Source: Taudactylus pleione
Taxonomy: Eukaryota > Chordata > Amphibia > Anura > Myobatrachidae
Direction of reading: 5' to 3'
DNA length: 64,000 nt
Assembly: GCA_031769625.1 (NCBI GenBank)
Contig: JAUIMM010000213.1
Coordinates: 4,669,501-4,733,500 of the forward strand
In this document: in pieces, positions 23,101-37,600 of the stretch
Position numbering within the stretch: position 1 is the first letter of the stretch
Layout: each line of letters starts with the position of its first letter
Notes under the pieces: model-generated
The model's input: only the letters and a program-made list of their open reading frames with translations
The model's database searches: none
Told to the model about the DNA's origin: nothing
Position numbers and translations under genes: made by a program

Positions 23101-24600
23101 TATCTTGTATTTTTGAGCGCCATTTAGCACCTCACATGTTTTTTGGTTTATAGGGAAACTGGTACCTGTCATGCTGTAAATCATTTTACATTCTTTTATT
23201 TTAAATAGAGTGCTGTCTACAAATGTTTTGTGTCCCCTTGTAAGCAGTGCACATTTCTTTTATATCCTTGTTTAGCTACCCATTGTTCCCAGTGACAGAT
23301 GCAGCTTAACTATAATCTAAAATAAATAGGGTTCTCTTTTTATACTTGTTCTGAAGTGCTAGCTTGAAGTGATAAGAATGTGTGTGTCCAGAAAAGCAGC
23401 CACAGTCAGCTGCTATACTAAAGATCTATACAATGGCTGTATCACTAAACACACACTTTTTTTTTCAAATATGATTGTCTATATAGATAAGCAATAGGTC
23501 AATGGTGTGTTGAATATGGGTGGGCTGATTCATTCCATGAGCAATAAGTGGAACTTTTCATTTACGTGAAAATAGCATGCCCCAACAAGTCAATGTAAGT
23601 GCCTGCTCACTGGGCTTCATGTGAAAGTGTGTTTGGTGAGCCACCCTGTTAGACACCATTATGCCCACAGTATCATGTGCAACATTGAGCAGTATGGACT
23701 CATCCAGCTGTTTTTGTGCAAACTACAAAGAATCTGCTGCCAGCCCGCCCAACCCTAACATTAATGATTATTCTCTTTGTGCTCTACAAATATTACATCA
23801 TAGAAGCCATTTTTCCTTATCTTGCAATGATGAGCATTAATAAGCTGGACACAACTATATGGAACAGCAGACAAACCCTAACCCTCCTCCTAGTCCTTAA
23901 ACTGAACTCTAACCCTGATACTTACTGTCAGGATTCGTCTGTATTTTGACAGTCTGGATTCTGCTGCAGGTATGGTCACTGCAGAGATACTGACTACATC
24001 CCTTATATGCAATTCGCTATATGGATTTATATATTTGACTGAATATGTGCCATAACCCAGCTGTTGCAAATATTCTATGTGGCATAACATTTTTGCATGG
24101 CCTGTGTTACACTCATACAAAAATCATACATTGTCACTGGGTAGCTCCAAGGGGTTGGGTACGGGATCCCGACGGTCAGAATACTGACAGGGTTAGGATA
24201 CAGACACCTGTCGGTCGGTATCCTAACCCTCCCCCTCTCCCTACCCTAACCCTCCATCCTCAGTGCCTGAACTTAACCTCCCCACCCCTAGTTCCTAACC
24301 TAACTCTCCCCCTAGTGCCTTAACACTAAGACTCCTCCCTAACCCCGCTACTTACCTTCGAGATTCTGGCAGTTGGGATGTTGGCGCCTGGATTCTGACG
24401 TGTTACGATTTTATCTCTGGCATTCTGAGTGCCGGAATGGCCACAGTCGGGATTATGACCGCACCCCATTCCAAATGATTCTTCCATCTCCCTATCAAAA
24501 ACATTAAACCAATAAACTCATCTGTATATACTTTTTTACCTCATTTAGTTAGTGGTCCCTTGTACGCAAAGCAAGACTATTTTCGGCACTGCAACTACTG

Positions 24601-24638
<38 letters not shown>

Positions 24639-27600
24639 TAGTGAGTCACAAATTATCCGCACTCCAGTTTATTATACCTTCTGCTGTACTATTTTATCAC
24701 CGCTTCCCGTACTAGGTCACTGTCTCCCCAGTTACTGCTGTGCAGGTTTGAACCTGTTACGTTAGTTAATTTGTGACTGCAGTGCAAGAAAAAATGGCTG
24801 CCCCACTTGTGATTTCCAGGAAAGAAGAGCAGCGCGCAGTGACTAGTTTTGTGGTCTGAGGGTGTGTCTGATGCCGATATTTATCGAAGACTTTGTGCAC
24901 AGTATGGAGAAAGTGTTTTGTCACAAAGACGTGTGTATGAATGGATAGAGAAGTTCAAAGAAGGTTGCTCAAATGTCAGCCATGAAGGAGGAGCCGGACG
25001 GCCGTCCACTTCCACGACTGATGAGAACATTGAGCATGCACATGAACTGGTTCTGTTGGATAGACAAGTGACAGTAGATTATGTTGCAAAGCATTTGCAA
25101 ATCAGCCATGGCTCTGCCTAGGCAATAATCCACGACAAACTTGGGTGAAGACAGCGGTGCATTCATGGCTCGAAGCTCAACCTAAAACGTTTTTTTAATG
25201 AGGGAATACGAAAGCTTGTTGACAGATGGACAAAGTGTATTGAAAAGCAGGGATATTATGTAAAAAATAATGTATTTGTCTTTTCTGAAAGTTGATTAAA
25301 ATGAATTCTAAAGCCAGAGTGTGGATAATTTGTGCCTCACCCTCGCGTGTATGTATAATATACTGTGTGTGTGTGTATGTAATATATATTATAATATATT
25401 GAATTGCGGCGCTGCTTCTCATTTGTGTGTAGTATCTGGTTCTATATTTGGTGTATTCTTAGAACAAAAATAGTTCTTTTGATGACACTATATTCCATTT
25501 CTTATGTGGGTGGCTACTCAGTCCTCTTGGTTTACTGCCTGGCGGAGCAGTTGGTTTTTAAAAATACAAGAAAAGGGGGACAAGGACAAGCGCCTGATAG
25601 TGTGGCAATTTTAAAAATACTGATTCAGAAGTATGTGCTCAATATATATATATGTGTACCGTTAGTACATTTGTTGGTTAAGCTTATCAGTTTGGTCTCT
25701 TGTGGTAACCCGGGAGCTTAACGCTGGGAAACTACTTATTTCAAGCAATACCCATTTTTATATAATAATATGTAGAGCAGAGCTTTGATTTGCAGGTTTG
25801 CTCTCCATGAAATCTCCTTTAAAGTAATTCCTTCATTTGCATTACTGAGTTTTAGTGAATAGTTTGTTAGTTTATTTTGTTAGGGTTTTTTTTTTGTAAT
25901 GTATTTGTTGGTCTTTTTCATTCTTCTTCTACATTTATTAATTTACTAGTTTAATTTACCTTCATGTAGAGTCGCCTGTGCATTGTAGGCTTCAAATACT
26001 GCCTATCCCAGAAGGCTGCAAGCTAGTATGACCTACTGAGTGAGAGCCACCCAGTCTAGCAGTAATCTTTTTCTTGGCTGCTTGGGAGCACGAGGTTTAG
26101 CACAAGGTTTATGTTTAAATCTGAGCAGGTGTCCTGTCCTTTATGTCCTTGGATTGGTTTGAGGACTGGTGGTTACACTTTGCTTAGCCAATATACACAA
26201 AATAATTATCCTTTGCATTATATTATCTCAAATCCATAGCACCGAGTTATTTTGTTTTTATTTCACCTGACATCCAGAGTTAAATTAGTCTTAATTTAGG
26301 ATCCACTGTTTTTGTATGACTCTTATTTGTTTCTGTGTTCTCTTGCATGTACTACACTCTAAAAAATAACATGTCCTTCTTTGTTTTAGATTAGTAATCT
26401 GAAGAAGATTTTGAAAGGCATTTTGGACTACAATCATGAGGTATTTAAAATATCTTTTTATTAGGGATGTGCAGACTCGGATAGGTTCGTGTCGCCGAGT
26501 TCGGATTTTTCCCTCCAAAAAACGTGGCTCAGAAAGAGGCAAAATGTCATCTTGCATGGACAAACATCATCAATCCTGGACAAAAGTCCAGGAATGATGA
26601 GGTTCGTCCATTTTTTGTCCAGGATTGATGATGTTTGTCCATGCAAGATGTCGTTTTGATTTTGTCTAGGAATGATGATGTTTCTACATGCAAGATGATG
26701 TTTTGCCTCTTTCTGAGTCACGTTTTTTGGAGGGAAAAATCCGAACTCGGCGGGCAAACTCGAACCTATCCGAGCCTGCACATCCCTACTTTTTATATGA
26801 TATACTGTTACACTGGAGCTACTAATGTGTCCTTGCTCATCTAGCCGCAATACGCCATGCAGCACGATTAGTATGAGCCGCCAGGTTTTGTGTAACTCTG
26901 CTAGCGTTGGGCATCTTTTTTTTTTTTTTTTAAGAAAATATGTCTGTCGCAATGCGATGCCCCTAGAACGCACCAGGATACTATGCCGATGACTTTGATA
27001 TGTGCCACTTGTATATCTGTATGCAACTGAGTCTGTATACTGAACTTGGAGTGGACAAAAGCTGCGGTTACTGCATCGTAACAATGTGTATGCTGACTCA
27101 GTGACACAGATAAACAAGTGTCACAAATCAAATTAATCAGCACAGTCTCCTGGTTCGTCCTCGTCGAATAACTAGGAGATTTGTAGCTCTTTAATCTATT
27201 GTGAGGGCTTTAATGAATGTGCTGACTGGAGCCACCTATCTAAGGAATTTGGATTTTCAGATGACTCAAGTGCAAAAAACCTGCCAAGTAGCTCCGTCCT
27301 GAGGCTTGTATCTGGTAACGGTAGGGTTTGAACCCACAGTTCAGTTCAGGTGGGTGCCCAAACTTGGACAAAGCCTTGGAGCCTCAAGAGGTTTTTTGTT
27401 TTATTGTGCAACTTCGGAATCATTTTTTATAACTTTATTTGTATGTACATTTTAAAATTGTATGTTAAAACTAGCGGTTGCCTGCGGCTTTACCCACGAT
27501 GAAATCACTTCTGCCAACATTTTTGTTATTTTGAGGTTTTCTAGTTGTATTGCTTTCCATAGGGGCCCTGTCACGGGAGTGACCCACGTGGCCAGCGCGC

Positions 27601-28565
27601 TATACAGGCTGGTGGCTGCAGAACCTTCACCCACCACTCACACCAATGTCACTGTATACCCTGTGCACAGACTGCTATGTAGCTTATCCTATACAAGTGA
27701 TCGCGGGCCCAAAGCACTTACCTCCCCCCCACCCCTTACTGGCTGCATGCATGGAGCCAGTCCTACAGTATCTCTTACATTGATGTCAATAAATGTTGTT
27801 TTTCTTATTGCCCAGCTTTAACTTGAAGGATTGAGATGAAACAACATGCAGTTTTTTTCTGGGATTTTCCATTACAAAGTGATGCAGTTCTCATGAAAAT
27901 CGGTTCAGTAGTTTTTGCGCTAACTTGGAAAGGACAGGCAGATACAATGTTCTTAATATATTAATATATATATATGCACATTAAAATGTACATTGTAATG
28001 GAAAACATTTACTGCCTTAAATTATTTTCTATTGCATTAAATCTGCTTTTTTGGCAAATACATACTCCCATCCACAGCTACGTTAACAGTTCTTGATGTA
28101 AATTACTATATTTTAAAAAAATTATTTCTATTTTTTTTTTTTTTTTATGATGTTTAAAAAATGTTCTAATAATGATTTGATATGCACTGTTTTCAGATTT
28201 TGGGCCATCAGATAAATGATTTTACACTTCCAGATGTTAACTTGGTTGGAGAACACTCCGATGCATCAGAACTTGGACGAATGCTCCAGCTTATATTAGG
28301 CTGTGCTGTAAAATGTGAACAAAAGCAAGGTAATCCACTTATATCATGTTTTATCATGTATGTGCCAAACCAAAATATCGTCTACATCAGTGGGTCTCAA
28401 TCATTTTCCACCAGGGTACCCATGGAAGCTCATTTGCGTTATTTGAACCCTAAAACTTTACTAAGCAAAACTTTTGTAATGCCTATAATTGCTATTAGAG
28501 AAAATGTTTAGGCACTGCTATTGAACAAGCATTTATTAACTAGAATAGAATAAATTGTGGCTTTG

Positions 28566-28617
<52 letters not shown>

Positions 28618-28640
28618 AATAATATATATGTGTGTGTGTG

Positions 28641-28680
<40 letters not shown>

Positions 28681-31600
28681 CACACACACGTGTGCCGGGC
28701 TTGTTTTTTCTGAATGAATATATATATATTCAGAAAAAACAAGCCCGGCACTCCTGTCTCACTGAAGAAAATAACTGGCCCGGCACTCCTGTCTCACTGA
28801 AGAAAATAACTGGCCGCGGTGCCCTCCTAGGATGACGGCCCGTCCAAATATACAGAGAAAAGACAAGGCGGCACTCTGCAGGCTTTTCAAGAAGAATAAA
28901 AATCCTTTAATCCGACGTTTCGGGGTTAACACCTGTCTTCAGGGATACATGTATAACAAACAGTAATAAAAAGCATCTATATATACCTATAGACCTACTA
29001 CACATTAAACATACATTGCACTCACCTGTCCGTCCCCGTCGAGCACCACGACACGCTGCCGGCTCAAGCACCGCTCCGACAGCGTGATGACGTCATCCGA
29101 CAGGGACATCCAGGATAGTGCACCATGGGATACCTGACGAAGTTGCTCAGCAACACAGCGTCTGTAAACAAATAGTGGAAAAAAAAAGACAAACATATAT
29201 AAAAACAGGTATATTAAAAATAATAATGAACATCAATGAGTAATGTGGGATCTGGAATATACAAATGAAAATGATTCTATATGTCATTGCACTAATGGAT
29301 ACTCGGGCTAGCACATTATCTAAACAAATCTAGTATATGCAATCACACTTAGTATGTACCTGTGATACCCATCCTTGGGCAACATAACTGGAAATAAATA
29401 CATACCTGAGGACTGGTATTAAAACCTGGAACGTTGCAGTGCAGTTGTTTATTTTACAGCATGCACTGCAACATTTCATTCACATGGGGAGAGTGACTGT
29501 TATTTCTATTTTATATTGGTATTTTGATACCAATATAAGGTAGATGATTGTTGTTTTATATTAGCAGTTAGAAATTAGAATGCTTCATGAGTCACCATGG
29601 CACTGGATTTCTGTTCTGGTGTCCTTGGCGGAGTGATTTTGGGCTGTATATTAATACTTAATAAAAACTGCTTTGTGATCCAAGACATCGTAATAAAGTA
29701 TACATTTTACAATGAGCGATACATCTGTTTAGAAACTCAAATATCTAATCAGCCACTCATGTGGCAAAAACTCAATGCATGAAAGCATGCAGACATTGTC
29801 AAGAGGTACAGTTGTTATCTCAAATACTGCTGATCTCATGTCTTTTTTTATGCGCAACAGTCTCTAGAGTTTACAAAGATTGGTGCAGACAGGAAAAAAC
29901 ATTGTTAATGGTACAGTAGCTCTATGGGAAACACTAGTAACATGACAGATATGTTTTATAGAAGAAAATAGTTTAATTCTGGTAATTCATTCAGACTTGC
30001 TATGACAACAATGTTTCTAACTATTTTTACAATGTAAAAGTGTACATCATATGTTTCTAGAATATATCCAAACCATCATGATGATGGAAGAGTCTGTACA
30101 GCATATGGTGATGACAGCTATTCAGGAGGTAAGGTTATATTATTGTGTTCTTGAGTAATGCTAATTTACTTTCCATATCCATTTGGATTTTTTTTTTCTG
30201 TTAGTTGATCTATGAAATCAACTATAGCAAACTGAATATCAAGTTTATTTTCAGGTTATGGTTGACTAGTATCTGAGCATCTTTTTGAATTCAGTCATCC
30301 TCTCCTTTAGTTCCATATGTACCCAGTTTTGAACTGGGCAGGATAGGACAACCTGTTGCCAATCGTGGGTTGTGTATGGGATGCCAGCATGCTGGATCCC
30401 TACCCTAACCCTCCCTCCCCAGTGCCTGAACCTAGCCTCCCCACTAGTACCTAAATTCCCTCTCCCCGCACCCTAAATTTAACCCTCCTCCTAGTGCCTA
30501 AACCTAACGCTAACCCTCCACCTGACCCCGCTACTTACCTTCAGGATGCTGGTGCTGGGATTCTGACAGGTGTTGGGCTTCCGGAGCCGGTATTCTAAGC
30601 GCCGGCATCCCCTGGGATACTGACCGTATCCCGCCAATCATATATCATTAGAAGGGTCACCAGTACAGATTCTTTCTGCAGTTTCTGTGCAGGTGCTGTG
30701 GGAAGCAGTGAATCTGCCCTATAATGTGATTGTGTTAGTAAAGTGAGGCTGCATGTGACAGTAGCAAAGTGAAGATGTGAGGAGGGGATTGGAGGTACAG
30801 TACGCAGAAAGCCATGGACTGATAGTTAGATATTAGAAGCAGCAAGGTCTACAATGAGCACAGCAGTGACAGGAGTTCCTTGTTAAACTGGTGCGAGAAG
30901 GTTTTGGTGTCGTACTCTCCAAAAGAAATTAACTTCATCTAGTTTGTTTAAGATGATCTTTTTTTTTTTAATGTGGAGATACAGTATGCAGCATAGCATG
31001 GAGAAATAAAGTATAATTAAACTGTAAAAACAATATGGTTTTCATAAAGTAAGTAAATTAGCTTTTTTTTAGTGGTTGTGATGAAAATAAAATTAGCATA
31101 TTTATAAAACTACAATAAAGATTCAAAAAAGATAGCCTTATTTAGAGTTAGAAGCAAATCTAGATAAATGGTGCAAATCATATTGTGATGTAAGGGGTGC
31201 AAATGTTGTTATGTTTGCATGTAGGGAATTTACAGGGCAATATTATTTTAGCACTGTGATTTATAGTTGAGCTATGACAGACCTCCTTCTTAAGTCTGTC
31301 CAAACATTAGAAATGTGATCCTCGGCAGCAGATTGCAAATTGTAGCTGGATTAACTCCTAACTTTAATTTAGGCCGTATCGGACTGAAGCATTGTTGAAT
31401 TCAAGTTGTTTTTGCGGATATATGCGCATGATCCAGAATGGAGCTTGCAAAATTACATGCCATTCAGAGATGTACACAACTCAGTGGCCTCTCCACTTCT
31501 TAGCTGAAATGGTGTAATTGGTGGTATTGGGTGGTACCGGGGCCTAGCACTTGGGCTAATTTCTGAGTAGGAGCACTGACAGAATCTGTAGGCTATGCAG

Positions 31601-34600
31601 GTATGACTACTATGAAACAAAGGGCCTGATTCAGACCCGGTCGCTAAGCTGCGCTCGCTCGCTAGGGGCGATTATCGCACATCTGCGCATGCGTCAAAGT
31701 ACAAATGCGCGAACCAGTCATGTCGGCCGTGAATCGTGCGCTCGTAGTACACAGACTGGACGCTACTTTGAGTGACATTTGTGGGTGGTAACTGGGGAAG
31801 GTGCTTGGGAACGGGGGAGTGGTTGTGCGAATGAAGGCGTGTCTGAGTGTCAAAATGCAGTTTAATGGGTGTGCATAATTAGCAAAGTAGCGTAATTGAA
31901 CACGTCATTTGGTTGTATTTTAGCCTGAACTGATCGCAGTGCTTGCGGTGGGGTAGGGGCTACCTCAAGTGCTGCATGCAGCTCCGATGGGTCTCGATGT
32001 TCCCGATTGATCACACACTTCCTGGAGATGACGTGTGCTAAGAGAGAGAGGTGGGCGGCTTTATACTCCTGCGTACGCTCACTGCCGTCGCCCTCATAGA
32101 GGGTGTCCTTAAGCCAGACAGTGCAATCGCGGGGTTTGCATACCCGGCCCCTTTTGGCAGCGAGCGAGCGCAGCTTAGCGACCGGGTCTGAATAAGGCGC
32201 AAAGTGTATAGATATGGGTAGTCCTGCTCCCGAGCTACATACTACTCCCCAAATTGGTGAATACGCATTTAGTTCTGTGCATGCAATATGAAGGCAATTA
32301 CAGCTGACTTGCATTCAACTCTGCAGTAACCCCACTGAATAGGAAAATCTATACAGTGTCATGTATTAGATAAAGTAAACCAGGGGAAGGCAACCTGGGG
32401 CACTCCCAAGCATGCCCTGCCACAGTTTTAGCATCTCCAAACAGCAAAACTGTGGCAGGGCATGCTGGGAGGTGTAGTCCATGTTGTAAATTGGAGACAG
32501 TCTGAAGAATAAGGAGAAAAAATATAAGCTGTAAGTCAGTGGTCAAATAAGGCTACATATACACTGGTATTTGAGATGCATTTATTTTTTAATCTTGTAA
32601 AAAAGTATATTGTACACATACAGAGGTGTCCACATACCTCCGTGGGCTACAACTCGCGTTAAACAACGCATAAGCGCTGTGCGACTCGTTAGCACCATGT
32701 AACTTTTTACTTTCAAATGAGACTTATTCGCAAAGCAATGTGAATAGGACGCACAAGCAGCTTCTGCTGATTAAAATGATATGTATATGTATCATATGCA
32801 TATGTATATTTATTTGTGCTTTCACTTATGTTTTATAGATCACTATATACTTCTCAACTACAGCATTAAAATTTCAACACAAGTTAAACGCATGTGAAAC
32901 TTTAAAGCTGTATGGTTTCATTTGGCGTAATCAGGCATGGAACTTGTGTTAAAAGTGCATAGAAAATGCATAATTCTATTTCCAGTAAACATGTAACCTA
33001 AATTATGGGAGCCTACATATCAGAAATAAATATATGATCATAGGTGCATTGTGTATATTCAGGGAATAAATCAGTATTGTGGTGGCTGAATAATTTTGTG
33101 GCTCAAACAAAGTTTGTGTACATACATGGAATTTATTTATGTTTCATATACACCTTATACACACAGCCAGAAGGTCATTTTATACTTTATTTTTAATAAG
33201 TTTGTGCCTAAACAACGTTTGTGCACATTGAACCATCAAAAAGCAAAGGTTTCACTATCTCATGCTAAAACAATACCATATTTCAGAATATTTGGATATG
33301 GGAGATTCAACCTGTACTGGATTAAGGAAATGGGTGAAAAAGATTTTCCATGTTTTCCATATCTCCTTGCTGCAGCACAGGTGCATTCATGACAGACTGA
33401 CACTTTTTTTTTAAATATTGACATGGGGTACTAATGACATCACTTGTGATTCTGTCAAAGAAAAGACCTGGAAAAAAGCACTTAGTGTTCCTTCTGTACT
33501 GCATGTGGGAAAAAGTGACTTTTCTTTTCTTCTTCCTCCGGGGAATTGTTAAAGCCAGAGTGGACCCTTGATCTCTCTGCATCCTACCTGGTGCCAGCAA
33601 GTAAGTTCCGTCTCTTGGGCTACGCCATCTTCCCAACGATATTCGGACATGCGCAAAATATAGCAAAGGCATTGGCTCATTGCCAGAGTCCTTGCTTTCA
33701 CTGCGTGGTGCCATCTTTCCGAAGATGTCACTGGGAAGATGGCGCTGTGTAGGAGGAGGAAGAATGCACTGGGGCAGGTATACTCTGGCTGCAGGGTGTG
33801 CGATGTGGGGCCCTGGAACCAGCAAAGTTTGCTCTTAGAAGTTTCTCAGATCAGTTTTATAAGTAGTCTACCATATGACACCATGCCTTGAATGCTTCCA
33901 CTGCTCCAATTTTAGGTACTATCACCTAGCAAGTTACCCTTATTCTATTTTCACTTTTTTTTTATAAACCACGTTAATTTATACAATGGTTATGTAACTC
34001 TCTTTGGTCTACTTGTAGCTGATGAGTAAAGAAACACCAGTCTCTCTTGCAACAGACGCTTATGCTGAACTTGACCGACAGGTAACCATCTCTCTTTTTA
34101 AAAGCTCCTTATACTTTAAGACGCAATTCTCCAAACACGTTAGGCATTGCTTCAGCTATTAACTATTTCATTCTTGCATCATTTCTTACCAAATAGCTAA
34201 AGAAGACTACGGAAGAGCTGAATGATGCATTGGCAGCAAAAGAAGAAATCGCCCAGCGATGCCATGAACTAGACATGCAGGTTAGCTTTTCTGTACGAAT
34301 AGGAGCTGATTAGCAAAATTACTATATTTACAGGGGTATTCAATATGGGAGCAATAACATCGTTTTTGAGTTAATATCGCACTTTTGACGTCATTATCGC
34401 AGGTTTGACTTTTACACTGTATTCAATTTCAAAGACTTATCGCAGTTTTGAAAAGTCTTTGATAAAAAATGGGGATAACTTTCACCATTGAATAGGTGTC
34501 GAAAAAAAGTGCAGAATTGGGGTTTAGGTGTGCAGGCTTAAAAAAAATAGCCTGCACCCCTGGGAATGACATTTAAAAAAGAACTGTGTCAAAAAAAGTT

Positions 34601-37600
34601 TAAAAAAAAAATAGGGACACCCCTAAAAATTAATTAAAAAATTGGGGTGAAAAAAAAAAAAAATGGGTAAAAATTGTTTAACAATAGAGAAATAGGTTCA
34701 GGGCTATTCTGCAAGTATGCGGCAGGTGTTTTGAAGAATAGAATTATAGCGGCAGGTGCACAAATGCAGAAGTTTTAAAAACTTACTTTAGGGACATAAA
34801 AATATGGTAGTACCCATTTTCATGTACCCCAAATTTGATGGGACCACTTAAAAAAAATGAAAAAAATCACCTAAGTGCTCTTCTGCATCACTTCTTCAAT
34901 GTCGGGGAAAAAAACACCTGCTGCGGCTATTTAAATCCCTGACTTTCAATTAAAGGCTAAAACGGGGGTACCCATATTGATCCCCCATGTTTTTACAACT
35001 TTAGGGGGGTCTTACAATTTTTTTAAGGAAAAATTCGTAACTTTACGCAAATCCAACTTCGGAGTTTCCTGTTTTCATTAATTTTATATTGAATACGGGA
35101 ATAAGCGGGAGCGCACCCGATACTTTAACGCAGGTAAAAACTCCGATATGAAACGTTAACTTCGACAGTGAAGTTAACGTTTCATATTGAATACCCCTAT
35201 TAGTCTCTAAAGTTATATGTTGACTGAATGTCTAATGTAAGACTTGCTTTTCCTTTCCACATAATAACTAGTATCCCCCTTACTGTATGTATTGCCTCTT
35301 AGAATAGTATGTAACTTGTGAAAATAATTTCTTTGGATCTCCATGGTTTTCTGTAAAATGTCACAAATGCTTGTGGAACATATTACTTTAGCTGTTCTAT
35401 ATACCAAATCGAAGTAAAAAGCTGTTTGAGTTCAAATTGATATACAAATGTATATACTTTTTATACACTGATAATTTTGGTCTTTTATTTTAGTATTAGA
35501 TTGTAAGCTGTCACGAACAGGGTCCTCTTCCCTCCTCACTTCTGCCATCATCTCCTCACTGCCAACAACTGCACCAAACCTTTGGGTTTAGGCATCCCAC
35601 TGCTAAATTGGGTCTTATGACCGCTGATGCAGCAATGTTTATACACCTTGTTTTTGTTCTGCATATAAATAAAGAATAAAAGTAATAATAATAAATCCTG
35701 AAATACTACTTCTGCTGTACAGTATATTATCCAAGAATGTGAATATTTATAAGTAATACAGTAGATATGTGACCATATAACCACATGGCATTGTAGATAG
35801 CCGAGCGAGGTTATATTGTGCAATAACATATTTTGTCTTCGAAACAGTGGTACTGTATGTGGCTTTAGCTTTTTTTGGGGGGGGGTTATAAGTGTTTAGC
35901 CACATGCAATATGTTATTACGCACTTACTTCCACACAATGTACAAGTCAAATATATGTATACAGTGTGTAAGGAGCAGTTTAGGTTACTTGTTTCCAGAA
36001 ATTATAGTCCGACAATTAAGCAGCTCAACAGTTCGTAATAGGTTGTTAATTTATTTTGTTGATAGATTTATACATACACAAACAGTAATATAATAAGTTG
36101 TCAGAGCCAGTAAAATGTATTTGTTTTGTACAGCTGAAATCATTGCTTTGAATAAAAAACAAATTGCCATGTGTACAAATGTACAGCTGCTCTGCACAAT
36201 CTGTAATATGGTAGTAACCTTAAAGTTAATCCTAGCAATATATCCCAGTTCTTAATATGTTGAGCACACACAAAATAAGCTTACACCAATGCTAAATCCA
36301 TTAACCAATCTTATTTTGCCTTCCATGCAAATAAAGGTATACTATATCCAAGAGGAGCGATATAAACTGAGATATGAATGTAATGAGCTAGAAGAAAGGG
36401 TAATGTTGTGACTGTCCATGCCAGAGCATCAATATTTACTAACACATTGTCGCTTTGGTTTGCCTATGCACTGGTTTTTTGAGTTTTTAACTCACAAATA
36501 CTAATATTACTTTAATCATAATAAAAAATATTATAGCAAATTAGCATTCATATGGTTACCAAGAACTTATTCATGAATAGATTTCTGTAGGGGTAGAAAG
36601 TAACGCATGTGGTCTGTGCACGTTACATTACACAGATGGTGAACAGTGAGATTGTATGGGTTTTTACTCCTTTAGGGATAAAGTACCAACCAATCTGCTC
36701 CTATCTCTCATTTTTCAAACACAACCTGTGACATGAAGGGAGCTGATTGGTTGGTACGTTATCTCTCTCCAAGGCTTTAGTACATAGACCCCTTAGTACC
36801 AAACTTAGGAAACCTAAATCATCATGGCTTCTGTAGCCTTTGGGTGTTCACTTGGAATCATTGGTAGCATTGGAGTCCAGTAAAATAAACATTTAATTGT
36901 ATTATTTATTTCATTTAATTCTTTATTTTAGCACAGCTAAAAAGTTGTTTGTTAATTATACATTTTTAAGGAGAAAATGATATGATGAAGAACTGTAATA
37001 TTACTCACATGTCCTTTCAATATTATGTTGGTGCTTTTTTTTTGTATTGTCACTGCATGAGGCTCTATGCTGTCTACTGCCTCAGCCAAGGCTGACAAAG
37101 TAATACTTTTTTTAATGGGTGAATTTTGTAACTGTGGGAAATTGTAGCCATTAGTTATTTTGTATACGGTTGATTTGCATTGCACTGTAATGCTGGCCAT
37201 ACACCTGCACGATTTCGGGCCGATTTTCGATGAGTCATAAGATGGACCTTGTGAAAATTGTGTATTATTTTAGTAAGATAAGATCCGCAGCTCCTATAAT
37301 CGGATCTTATGATCAGATGTGCAGCCCATACTGTAAGTTCCATCCTATCGTGTGAAGATCGTGCCGTTTATTTTGTTCATGCTATTCATCGTGTGTAAAT
37401 TTAAGTCATTTCAATGACTGTTTCCCTTATGAGCCTGTGAGACACAGGATCGATCATACGACAGATTCTGTGCTAAGAAAAACAACAAACATGCTGCCGG
37501 GACTGCCAGGGAGCTCCGGGGAGCCGTAGGGAAGTCGTATGATGAATCTGATCTTATGCTGGTCGTGTAGGTGTATTGCCAGCATTGGTAATTAACAACC

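Noticed and set aside
26461..27117. 218-codon minus-strand open frame
   Set aside because: It runs through the hAT MITE and a poly-T run and has no domain character.
28536..28835. short frames of repeated Tyr-Ile
   Set aside because: Translation of a (TA)n microsatellite.
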